From: an uncultured Acetatifactor sp.
GTDB taxonomy: Bacteria; Bacillota; Clostridia; Lachnospirales; Lachnospiraceae
NCBI GenBank assembly: GCA_947625255.1
Contig: CANQNT010000035.1
Coordinates: forward strand, 1 to 36,364
Direction: 5' to 3'
Length of the DNA stretch: 36,364 nucleotides
Position 1 is the first letter of the stretch. Each line of letters opens with the position of its first letter. The notes beneath the pieces were generated by a model. It searched no databases. It had not been told where the DNA came from and was given only the letters and a program-made list of their open reading frames with translations. Below, one piece after another: positions 23,715 to 31,630 of the stretch. The position numbers and the translations under genes are program-made.

Positions 23715-24208
23715 CTATGCAGCATTCCATACAAGACGAGCGGAATATCCTTCTGCGGCCGCATACCGGGCAATTCGTCATCGACGAACTGCCGCTGATG
23801 TTCGTGTGCATGGCGGGGCTGGTGTACGGCGGCATGGAAGGTCTGCCGTTGAGCAGTATGGCGAGAATCGTTTCCTTATTTCTGCTCCTCGTGTTGCTGT
23901 ATCGCTTCATCTACCTGCGTCGGATACGTTACAGGGTCGGCGAAGAACAGCTTGTCAGCGAACACGGCATTTTCATACGCAGGGTGGACTACATGGAACT
24001 GTACCGTATCGTGGACTTTCAAGAACACCAGAGCCTCCTGCAACAGATTTGCGGGTTAAAGACGGTTCGCATTCTCTCGATGGACCGGAACACGCCAAGG
24101 CTCGACCTTATCGGCGTCCGATGCGGAAACGACATCGTGGCGATTATCCGTGAACGTGTGGAAATCAATAAACGAAAAAAGGGAATCTATGAGATTACGA
24201 ATCATTAG
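23711..24208 (+). CDS. Membrane protein with bacterial PH-like domain
   Basis: A 165-aa protein overlapping the previous gene by 4 nt (ATGA), so translationally coupled. Two membrane helices lie at about 28-45 (LPLMFVCMAGLVYGGM) and 50-72 (MARIVSLFLLLVLLYRFIYL). They are followed by a YdbS/DUF304-type PH-like domain at about 73-150 (IRYRVGEEQLVSEHGIFIRRVDYMELYRIVDFQ, LCGL-like QQICGLKTVRILSMDRNTP). This architecture is well known in bacterial membrane proteins of unclear role. The context suggests a component of the transfer apparatus at the inner membrane. Confidence 0.8.
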   Translation: MTMQHSIQDERNILLRPHTGQFVIDELPLMFVCMAGLVYGGMEGLPLSSMARIVSLFLLLVLLYRFIYLRRIRYRVGEEQLVSEHGIFIRRVDYMELYRIVDFQEHQSLLQQICGLKTVRILSMDRNTPRLDLIGVRCGNDIVAIIRERVEINKRKKGIYEITNH

Positions 24209-24884
24209 TATATGGGCGGTCTTGATACTTGCCGGTCTGCTTCCGCAACTGGCCAAGGCGCAGATTGCCGCCTCAAACCCGCTGGAATGGGCGGCGTTGG
24301 CCGAGGGCAATGAATTGATTAACGGCCAGATAGACAAACAAATCAAAGGACAGACGCAGACCGCCTTGATGCAAAACAGTATCGCAGCAGAGTTCAATCG
24401 CATACACGAGTGGGAGAAACAGTACAACAGCTACCTCAAGACGGCGAGCGGCTATGCCTCGTCGCTGAAAGCCTGCACGCACCTCTATAATGACGGTGTA
24501 CGGATTTTCCTCACACTGGAAAAATTGGGCAAAGCGATACGGAACAACCCGCAGGGTATCGTCGCCAGCATGAACATGAACAACCTCTATATCGAGACAG
24601 CGACGGAACTGGTCTCCGTGTTCACGCTGCTGAACGATGCCGTGGCCAAAGGCGGCATGGAAAACATGCTCACGGGGGCGGAACGGAGCAAAACCCTGTG
24701 GGCTTTGAACGACCAGCTCGCGGCATTCAGCCGGAAACTGCATCTGCTCTATTTGAGCCTGCGCTATTATACCCTGAACGACGTGTGGAACAACATAACG
24801 GCGGGTATGATAGACCGCAGCAACGGCGAAGTGGCCCGTCTGGCCATGTCCCGCTGGCGCAGGGCGGCAGCCACCGCCCGTTGA
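24189..24884 (+). CDS. Secreted helical protein, VirB5/TrbJ-like candidate
   Basis: A 231-aa protein with a signal peptide (MRLRIISIWAVLILAGLLPQLAKAQ). The start at 24189 is chosen for the signal and the AAAAAGGGAA ribosome site; it overlaps the PH-domain gene by 20 nt. The mature part is almost all helix with coiled-coil character (LMQNSIAAEFNRIHEWEKQYNSYLKTAS...) and a basic end (SRWRRAAATAR). Length, signal and helical build are like TrbJ/VirB5 pilus-tip or assembly factors; sequence identity to those families was not demonstrated. The next gene is a paralogue in build and motif order. Confidence 0.6.
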   Translation: MRLRIISIWAVLILAGLLPQLAKAQIAASNPLEWAALAEGNELINGQIDKQIKGQTQTALMQNSIAAEFNRIHEWEKQYNSYLKTASGYASSLKACTHLYNDGVRIFLTLEKLGKAIRNNPQGIVASMNMNNLYIETATELVSVFTLLNDAVAKGGMENMLTGAERSKTLWALNDQLAAFSRKLHLLYLSLRYYTLNDVWNNITAGMIDRSNGEVARLAMSRWRRAAATAR

Positions 24885-24911
24885 AAAAAGGACAATAAAA
24901 AACGAAGAACG

Positions 24912-25595
24912 ATGAAGCGGATAATCTCGATATGGATTCTGTTGCTGTGCGCCGGTATCTCGAAGGTACAGGCGCAGAACGATGCGACCCTTGCGGGAAT
25001 GATTCTGGTTTATACCAACAAGGCCGAGAAGGAACTGAAAAACCAAGAGAAGGTCATGCTGATGCAAACCACAGGGCATGTGTGGACAAAAGAAGAAGTG
25101 GAAGGTACGACGGACTTGCAACGGGAGTTCAACAATTACCTGAACTCGTTCCGTTCGATTGTCTGCTATGCGGCGCAGATTTACGGTTTCTACCATGAAA
25201 TATCGCAGCTTACGGACAACATGGGCGACTTCACCAAACAATTGAGCAGACATTCGACGGGTGCATTGGCTGTCGCCCTCTCCACGCGGCGCAACCAGAT
25301 TTACCGGGAGATGATATTGAACAGCGTGGAGATTGTGAACGACATCCGCACGGCCTGCCTGTCGGACAACAAGATGACGGAAAGGGAACGTATGGAGATC
25401 GTGTTCGGCATACGTCCGAAACTCCGGTCGATGAACCGGACGCTGCAACGGCTGACTAAAGCCGTGAAATATACCAGGATGGGCGACATCTGGCGGGAAA
25501 TCGACGAGGGTGCACGCCCTGTTGCGGACAAGTACGACATCGTGAAAGCCGCCCAAAGACGATGGCGGCAAAATGGAAGAAATGTTAGACCCTAA
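24912..25595 (+). CDS. Second secreted helical protein, VirB5/TrbJ-like candidate
   Basis: A 227-aa protein with a signal peptide (MKRIISIWILLLCAGISKVQAQ) nearly matching that of the preceding gene (both contain IISIW). The mature part is helical (NKAEKELKNQEKVMLMQTT, LQREFNNYLNSFRSIVCYAAQIYGFYHEI) and ends ...AAQRRWRQNGRNVRP, again like its neighbour (RWRR). The shared layout LMQ...EFN..YL and a final basic RRWR suggest paralogues. They may form a periplasmic pair of the transfer apparatus. This is inference. Confidence 0.6.
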   Translation: MKRIISIWILLLCAGISKVQAQNDATLAGMILVYTNKAEKELKNQEKVMLMQTTGHVWTKEEVEGTTDLQREFNNYLNSFRSIVCYAAQIYGFYHEISQLTDNMGDFTKQLSRHSTGALAVALSTRRNQIYREMILNSVEIVNDIRTACLSDNKMTERERMEIVFGIRPKLRSMNRTLQRLTKAVKYTRMGDIWREIDEGARPVADKYDIVKAAQRRWRQNGRNVRP

Positions 25596-25609
25596 AAAAG
25601 AATAAAAAT

Positions 25610-26275
25610 ATGGGAGCTTGGGATACGATATTGAAATACGGCGGAAAGGCCATGAAAGGCATGGGCAAGGCCGCCAATGCGACGGGAAAAAGTGCCGGTC
25701 ATGCGGTACTGCATCCCTCGCAGACCCTTCGGGGAGCCGGGCAGGCGGTCAAAATGGCCACTACCGGAGCTGCCGTCGGCTATGTGGGCTGGGAAAAACT
25801 GACCACCGACAAAAGTGTCGCACGGATCGTCAGTGAGGCCGTAGTCGGCAAATCCGCCACGGATGCCCTTGCAGGTACGACCGAAGACATGAAGGAACTG
25901 AAAGACAAAGCCGGAGAGACGGTCTCTGCCATAGGCGAGGCTGTGGGAGGCGCGGACTCGAAACTGAACGGGGTGTCGAACTTCCTGCGGGAAGCCTCCG
26001 GCGGTGGGTTGTTCAACATGCTCAGCGGCTTTTTGCGAAACCTCGGAGGAGGCAATGTGTCGGGGTTGAACATTGCAGGACTGATTGCGGCGGCGTACCT
26101 CGTGTTCGGACGTTCCGGCTGGCTGGGTAAAATCGCCGGTCTGTTCCTGGGCATGATGCTTATCGGCAACAATGCGGGCGTTGTCCGCACGGTTCCCTCG
26201 GAAACGGTATCGAGGACACAGACGCCGACACTCTCTCCGGAGGAACAAGCGCAAAGCGGAGGAATGAGAAGGTAG
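25610..26275 (+). CDS. Gly/Ala-rich membrane protein of the transfer operon
   Basis: A 221-aa protein. The N-terminal third is Gly/Ala/Lys-rich and amphipathic (YGGKAMKGMGKAANATGKSAGHAV). The middle is helical and charged. Two hydrophobic segments lie at about 150-168 (SGLNIAGLIAAAYLVFG) and 172-188 (WLGKIAGLFLGMMLIG). A polar Thr/Ser/Pro tail follows. No signal peptide and no family are recognised. Spacing of 14 nt and 25 nt to its neighbours places it in the operon. Probably an inner-membrane component. Confidence 0.7.
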   Translation: MGAWDTILKYGGKAMKGMGKAANATGKSAGHAVLHPSQTLRGAGQAVKMATTGAAVGYVGWEKLTTDKSVARIVSEAVVGKSATDALAGTTEDMKELKDKAGETVSAIGEAVGGADSKLNGVSNFLREASGGGLFNMLSGFLRNLGGGNVSGLNIAGLIAAAYLVFGRSGWLGKIAGLFLGMMLIGNNAGVVRTVPSETVSRTQTPTLSPEEQAQSGGMRR

Positions 26276-26300
26276 GAACACATAAAAAATATATATCACA

Positions 26301-27131
26301 ATGAAATATACGGAAGAAATGATCCTGCACTCGGACAGCGGTTACTGTATGCCGTTCGAAGAGCCGCGGGGAAAAGACGTGGAACTGTCGCTCGGTTACG
26401 GCGAGCAGGTACACCCGACAACGGGAGAAAAGTTCTTTCATCACGGGATAGACTTCAAAGCGCGGTACTACATACTGTCGGCTGTGGCCAGTGGCATCGT
26501 GTCGGGCGTGGGAAACGACCCGGTACACGGCATTTGCCAGACAGTCCGTTACGGCGGGTACGAGGTGACATACGGTCTTCTGTCGAATGTGTTCGCACAA
26601 TTCGGACAACGGGTGAAAGCCGGACAAACGGTGGCTTTGAGCGGTGAACGGCTGCATATAGAAGTCAAATTCAAGGGCGAGGAGCTGAACCCGATAGAGT
26701 TCCTGACCATGTTGTACGGCAACATCAAGGCTTTGCAGGAAACCGACGGCAACGGCCCTGCAGGTTTTTACGATGCGGAAACGGGAGTAAAAAACGACTA
26801 CGAGAAGGACCAAAGGGAAATAGAAGAACTGATGCTCCGCTTTCTGCCGCTTTACATGGAGGATTTGCAGCGGGGAGCGTACACGGTGCCCGCACATACG
26901 GAACAGTCGCTCCGCCACATCTTCACGATGGGAGCGATGAAAGAGTATTTCTACGAGCAGATGCCGAGCATAGCCAATCCCCTCGGACTGGGGCGCAAAG
27001 CCATGCCGCTTGCCTGCAAAGTTCAGAACCTGCTGATAGCGGATTTCCTGAACTACCTTGCCCTGCGGCATGAGGTGTACCTCTCCACAATGGGCGGCGA
27101 GGTAAAAAAAAACTTCATGACGAAGCTGTAG
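26301..27131 (+). CDS. M23-like protein with altered catalytic motif; 0-frame product
   Basis: A 276-aa protein with an M23 (LytM) fold in its first 145 residues: zinc motif H47-x3-D51 (HHGID) and the final motif as R117-L-H119 where active enzymes have H-x-H. The zinc ligands therefore remain but the first (catalytic) His is Arg, so activity is doubtful. There is no signal peptide. A charged helical C-terminal half follows (KDQREIEELMLRFLPLYMEDLQRG, FLNYLALRHEVYLS). The frame stops at 27131, just after a run of nine A at 27104-27112, while protein-like sequence continues in the -1 frame to 27439. Either a programmed frameshift gives a 379-aa form, or the gene is split. Confidence 0.75.
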   Translation: MKYTEEMILHSDSGYCMPFEEPRGKDVELSLGYGEQVHPTTGEKFFHHGIDFKARYYILSAVASGIVSGVGNDPVHGICQTVRYGGYEVTYGLLSNVFAQFGQRVKAGQTVALSGERLHIEVKFKGEELNPIEFLTMLYGNIKALQETDGNGPAGFYDAETGVKNDYEKDQREIEELMLRFLPLYMEDLQRGAYTVPAHTEQSLRHIFTMGAMKEYFYEQMPSIANPLGLGRKAMPLACKVQNLLIADFLNYLALRHEVYLSTMGGEVKKNFMTKL

Positions 27132-27439
27132 CGGGCTGCGGACTCATCGACCCGCTGGCGGAGTTGGACATCGACATCCAGAGTTTCGACATATCGAGGA
27201 TTGTCTCCGTCTATCCCGACCGCGCCGGAGTCCGCTGGTGGACGAAAGCATGGTTCAACAACAGGGAAGAAGGGGAAGCCTCGGTGGAAATCGAACGGGA
27301 ACAGGCGGTACGCTTCATTCAAGACCGTATCGAAAAAGATGCATGGCTCGAAGAGTTTTTCCCCAAGCAAATGGAAGTGTACCACAACGCCATCGAACAA
27401 ACGAAGAAACAACTGCTGAAACAGATAAACATGATATAG
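27110..27439 (+). CDS. -1 frame continuation of the M23-like protein
   Basis: This 109-codon stretch has no good start of its own at its 5' end but reads as natural protein from the A run onward: LHDEAVAGCGLIDPLAEL, DIQSFDISRIVSVYPDRAGVRWWTKAWFNN, then acidic helix to QLLKQINMI. It joins the upstream gene by a -1 shift at A-AAA-AAA (27104-27110, correctly phased), followed by short stems CTTC/GAAG (27113-27125) and AGCGGG/CCCGCT (27130-27156). If translated alone, a TTG at 27164 would be the likely start. It ends 15 nt before the next gene. Confidence 0.6.
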   Translation, partial: KLHDEAVAGCGLIDPLAELDIDIQSFDISRIVSVYPDRAGVRWWTKAWFNNREEGEASVEIEREQAVRFIQDRIEKDAWLEEFFPKQMEVYHNAIEQTKKQLLKQINMI

Positions 27440-27454
27440 AAAGATATTGATTAT

Positions 27455-29260
27455 ATGGACGAAATCAAACATAGCAGGAGGTTTGCGGAAATAGAGACCC
27501 TCATGGGCAGTTATTTCCGCCATCATCTCGTCCCCGTCATGACGCAGACGCAAACCTACCTGACCGAGAAGCAGGGCGAGGAAATGAAGGAGTATTCGAC
27601 TTCCATAAGCGGCATACTCGGCATGATGGCGTCGGCGGGCCAACCGCTCTCCGACCCGTACCAAACACTCAAGGTAACGGGAGAATGGAACTCCAAAACG
27701 ACAGAGGACTACATCGAGATGTGCAATAAACGGATTCTCTCGTCGGAAGAAATACAGCACGATCTCGCCTACATGGCCGGAGAGTGGCGCGATACCGTCG
27801 TGCAGGAAGTCGGACGCGAGCGTTACGACGAACTGTCGCAGGAATTGGGCTGTGACCTCGCCTACGTTTTCGTGGACTACCGCGTGGAGCAACTGATGAT
27901 AGACCATCTGGTGAAGGAACGTATGCCCAAGTCCTCGGCGGACTACATCATCCGCAAAGCGGCTGAATCAAGCCTGTTGGGGTTGCCTCAGGCGTTGAGC
28001 CGCTCGCCGCTGGCCGAAGAGATAGAGAAACGCGGAGAGGCCGCCTATCGTCCGAGCAAGTTGGAAAAAGGAGCAGGTTGGGTGTTGGGGGCTTCAGCCG
28101 ATACCGTCATGCTGGGCGGTGCAGGTTCGTGGGCGAGCTTCGCACGGTTCATCGGAGCGGATACAGCCATCTCGGCCGTTGCCGATCACTTCGGGGCAGA
28201 AGAGACACAGACGCTCTCTGCAGAGGAGTGTATCAGCAAGGGTGTGTTCGGCAGCGAAAGCAATGTGTTCGAGGGATTCCGTAAGGAAGCAGCGGCGATT
28301 CCACCCAAAGAGAACACACTCTTGGCCGAAGCCAACGGAGAGTTACAGAAAAAGATACCGATTATAACATTCGATTTTATGGATTGGTGGAAAACAGACA
28401 GTATAAATATGCCGTGGCGGGAAGAAACTGCCGGGGAAGAACGGAAGCGGGCGGAACGGTATAAAGATGTGCCGATGGTGGTCGCTCCCGGACAGGAGGA
28501 AGCCTATCTGCAAGACTTGGAAAGAGGGAATACCGAAACGGAACAAGCCGGTCAGGAATCCGAACAGAGGGAAAAAGAGGCGAAAGAAGTGCAGGTTTCC
28601 ACAGTCTCCACCGAGAAAACGATACGGGAAGAGCCGTCCGGGCAAGAACCGCAGACCATACAGACCAACGAGAACGGTTGGGATGGACTGACCCGTTTCC
28701 TCGGACTGGAAGGTTTCAGCGAAGTCATGAGTAATCCGGGCAGTGTGTTGGCCATGCTGCCAGACATGCTATTGGGTATATTCACAGGCAAGACGCAATC
28801 ACTGGGACTGAAAGAAAACCTGCTGCCGATAGCGAGTATCGTGGCGGGCATATTCGTCAAGAATCCGATGCTAAAGATGTTGCTTATCGGCTTGGGTGGT
28901 GCGAACCTGCTGAACAAGGCGGGGCACGAGGCACTGGGAAAAGAAAGGACGGAGAGAAACGGAAATGTGGCCACGACCGACAAAAAGGTGCAGTACAGAC
29001 GCTATCCCGATGAGCCGCTCAATCCACGTATTGTGAATCCGGTACTGCAAGGCAATACCCTTATTGCCACGATAGACCACGTGCCCTGCACGGTGCAGCT
29101 TAATTCCACGGTGGCGGACGCCTACCGTGCCGGTGCCTTGCCGCTGAACACGCTGGCCAATGCCGTGCTCGTCCAAAGCGACCGACTTCGCCAGATGGCT
29201 TCGCAGAACTATGACAACGGACAACAGGAGACCATCGTGCGGACACGGGGCATTCAGTAA
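27455..29260 (+). CDS. Large hypothetical protein of the transfer operon
   Basis: A 601-aa protein. Residues 1-200 are helical (FAEIETLMGSYFRHHLVPVM, LAYMAGEWRDTVVQEVGRERYDELSQ). About 205-235 is Gly/Ala-rich and semi-hydrophobic (GWVLGASADTVMLGGAGSWASF). Residues 340-410 are a Glu/Gln/Thr-rich linker. Residues 425-500 carry hydrophobic segments (MLPDMLLGIFTG, LLPIASIVAGIFVK, MLKMLLIGLGGANLL). The last 80 residues form a small alpha/beta domain (NTLIATIDHVPCTVQLNSTVADAYRAGALPLNTLANAVLVQSDRL). No signal peptide and no enzyme motif. Probably membrane-associated; specific to this kind of element. Confidence 0.7.
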   Translation: MDEIKHSRRFAEIETLMGSYFRHHLVPVMTQTQTYLTEKQGEEMKEYSTSISGILGMMASAGQPLSDPYQTLKVTGEWNSKTTEDYIEMCNKRILSSEEIQHDLAYMAGEWRDTVVQEVGRERYDELSQELGCDLAYVFVDYRVEQLMIDHLVKERMPKSSADYIIRKAAESSLLGLPQALSRSPLAEEIEKRGEAAYRPSKLEKGAGWVLGASADTVMLGGAGSWASFARFIGADTAISAVADHFGAEETQTLSAEECISKGVFGSESNVFEGFRKEAAAIPPKENTLLAEANGELQKKIPIITFDFMDWWKTDSINMPWREETAGEERKRAERYKDVPMVVAPGQEEAYLQDLERGNTETEQAGQESEQREKEAKEVQVSTVSTEKTIREEPSGQEPQTIQTNENGWDGLTRFLGLEGFSEVMSNPGSVLAMLPDMLLGIFTGKTQSLGLKENLLPIASIVAGIFVKNPMLKMLLIGLGGANLLNKAGHEALGKERTERNGNVATTDKKVQYRRYPDEPLNPRIVNPVLQGNTLIATIDHVPCTVQLNSTVADAYRAGALPLNTLANAVLVQSDRLRQMASQNYDNGQQETIVRTRGIQ

Positions 29261-29292
29261 TATCATTTCGTAACCGACAAAAATTTTGGAAT

Positions 29293-31626
29293 ATGAAAGA
29301 GAAATCGCAGATAGAAAAGAATGCCGAGGAGCGACAGATAGAGTTGCTCTCCACGGCTTTGAACGAAGCATCGAACGCTGGAGGCCACTGGCTCAACGCC
29401 GCTGGCAAAGGTTTTCCAAAATTCTACCCGCGCGGTGTCGCCGTCAGCCCGTTCAACGGGTTGTTTATGGCATTGCATTCGGACCGGAACGGGTGCAAGA
29501 CCAACCTGTTTACCCTTTACAGCGATGCCAAGGCTCGCGGCACATCTGTCCGTGAGCACGAGCAGGGAGTCCCGTTCCTGTTCTATAACTGGAATAAGTA
29601 CGTCCATCGCAACAATCCGGAGGACATCATCAGCCGAGACGCCTATCTGAAACTGGACGAGGAGGTGCAGAAACAGTACAAGGGCATACATAACCGGGAG
29701 ATCCGCACACTTTTCAATATCGACCAAACGACACTGCCTTACGTGGATAAGGAGGAATACGATATGGTATTGCTGAAAGACGGCAGTGCCGTGGAACGGG
29801 GATATTCCGAGGCCGACGAACGGCGATTGCATATCCGTTTCAACGACTTCCTGCTGAAAATGCGGGACAATCTCGTGCCCGTGCGTTCGGACGGAAGCGG
29901 AATGCCCCATTACGAGACAGACCGCGATGCGGTCTATATGCCGCGCCAACGGGATTTCGGACACTACAACGATTATGTACAGGAGGCACTGCGGCAAATC
30001 GTAAGTGCCACGGGACACCAGCAACGGCTGGCCCGTGAAGGCATGGTGATGAAAAACGGTATGGGTCCCTCGGAAGATGCCCTCAAACAGGAACGGCTAA
30101 TCGTGGAGGTGGCTTCGGGAATCAAAATGCTGGAATTGGGACTGCCCGCCCGTCTGTCCGACAAAAGCCTTGAACTGGTGGACTACTGGAACCGGGAACT
30201 CAAGGAGAACCCCAACCTGGTGGACGCCCTCGAAAGCGACGTGAACAACGCCCTCGAAGTAATCCATAAGGCAGAACGGGGCGAGAAAATCGAATATGCC
30301 ACGATGCGCAACCGCCGGCAGACCTCGGACATGCAGGAGCAGTTACCCAAGCATTTCTATGTAGCTGACGAGATCCGGAAACACCCGAACAAGGAGGACA
30401 AGACCATTGTCATTGTCATCGACCCGTCCTCGAAATCGGCGGATGTGATACTCCCTGCCGGTGCGTCGCCGGAAGTGGACAATGAAGTGCCGGGCATGAA
30501 CAAGGCCCGTATCGGCAGGGCTTTGCGAAGGGAAGGGATCGAAAACGTGCGTTTCTTCAATCCTGACGGCGCATGGGGGTATAGGCCCGATGATACTTAT
30601 TTCGCCCAAAAACAGGTGTCACTGGCCCGGCTGAAGAACTGGGCGCTGGAGATGCTCTCCACATTGGACGTAACGCCTGCGGTCAAACGGGCGGACGAAA
30701 TCGGCTTCGACCAAGTACAGATGATTCAGGACGACAAGAACCGCTGGGCACTGTATCTGAAGCCCGAACATCAGAGCGGGTACAGTATCTATCCCGACAA
30801 GGACGACCTGAACCGCTTCTTCTCCACCCTCAAACAGTCGATGGACAATATCGAAAATGTACGCATGGAGCTGGCGCACAAGTATTATGCGCTGGCGGAA
30901 ACACAACCCGACCTGAAAGTGGACCTGTTCAGCAGCGGGGCGCAGGACATTGACCTGAACCGGATTCAGCGGGTGTCCGTGTTCAAGACCAAACAAGAAG
31001 GGACTCTGTGCGTGGCGACCATTGACGGAAAGAAATTACAACCCCGAAGCGTCACCCGGCAACAATGGCAACGCATGTGGGTGGCGGAGGACCGTGCCAA
31101 ATACAAATGCCATCTGGCGGCCACGCTTTTCGCCGACGTACTGCGCAAAGGACAGACGCAGGAAGAGAGTGCCGGAAAGAAACAAGGAGAAGAGGATACC
31201 CAGCAGCAGGATAAAGACAAGAATCCTAAACAAACCGCCGGGGAAGCCCAGAAAGCCGGTTCATCCCTAAAAGAGTTGTCCATAAAAGATATGCCGGAAC
31301 AACTGTATGGCAAGTATGAGCAAATCAAAGAAGAACAACCGGAAGCGGTCGTCCTTTTCAAACATGGGAACAACTATTATGCTTCCATGTATGATGCGGA
31401 GACCATTGCGAACGAACTGAACCTGCCTCCGAGCAAAGAACGCGTTCCGTATGATGCAAACAAAATCATATTGGTATTCGAGCATGACAATGAGGAAACA
31501 AGGCAGCAAATTCATGCGCTACGGGCATACGTGATGGATTGTGACGGTATGTCCAAGGCACAGCAAAACGGGCCTGCAGAAACAACCGACGAAGAGAACG
31601 AACAACGTCCAACCATGAGGAGGTAG
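29293..31626 (+). CDS. ArdC-like protein with lost zincin motif and MutS-I-like tail
   Basis: A 777-aa protein. Residues about 30-130 resemble the ArdC N-terminal ssDNA-binding domain (GKGFPKFYPRGVAVSPFNGLFMAL, KARGTSVREHEQGVPFLFYNWNKY). In the place of the zincin HExxH helix it has LRQIVSATGHQQRL (233 onward); compared with FHEMVHSTG of the ArdC gene at 34030, the His, Glu and His become Arg234, Gln235 and Ser238, so no metallopeptidase activity is expected. Charged domains follow. The C-terminal 100 residues (QLYGKYEQIKEEQPEAVVLFKHGNNYYASMYDAETIANEL) resemble the MutS domain I fold. A large DNA-handling or protective protein is likely. Confidence 0.75.
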   Translation: MKEKSQIEKNAEERQIELLSTALNEASNAGGHWLNAAGKGFPKFYPRGVAVSPFNGLFMALHSDRNGCKTNLFTLYSDAKARGTSVREHEQGVPFLFYNWNKYVHRNNPEDIISRDAYLKLDEEVQKQYKGIHNREIRTLFNIDQTTLPYVDKEEYDMVLLKDGSAVERGYSEADERRLHIRFNDFLLKMRDNLVPVRSDGSGMPHYETDRDAVYMPRQRDFGHYNDYVQEALRQIVSATGHQQRLAREGMVMKNGMGPSEDALKQERLIVEVASGIKMLELGLPARLSDKSLELVDYWNRELKENPNLVDALESDVNNALEVIHKAERGEKIEYATMRNRRQTSDMQEQLPKHFYVADEIRKHPNKEDKTIVIVIDPSSKSADVILPAGASPEVDNEVPGMNKARIGRALRREGIENVRFFNPDGAWGYRPDDTYFAQKQVSLARLKNWALEMLSTLDVTPAVKRADEIGFDQVQMIQDDKNRWALYLKPEHQSGYSIYPDKDDLNRFFSTLKQSMDNIENVRMELAHKYYALAETQPDLKVDLFSSGAQDIDLNRIQRVSVFKTKQEGTLCVATIDGKKLQPRSVTRQQWQRMWVAEDRAKYKCHLAATLFADVLRKGQTQEESAGKKQGEEDTQQQDKDKNPKQTAGEAQKAGSSLKELSIKDMPEQLYGKYEQIKEEQPEAVVLFKHGNNYYASMYDAETIANELNLPPSKERVPYDANKIILVFEHDNEETRQQIHALRAYVMDCDGMSKAQQNGPAETTDEENEQRPTMRR

Positions 31627-31630
31627 AAAT

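Noticed and set aside
24273..25571. 432-codon frame antisense to the VirB5-like genes
   Set aside because: It spans two well-supported signal-peptide genes and the gap between them; composition is typical of an antisense shadow.
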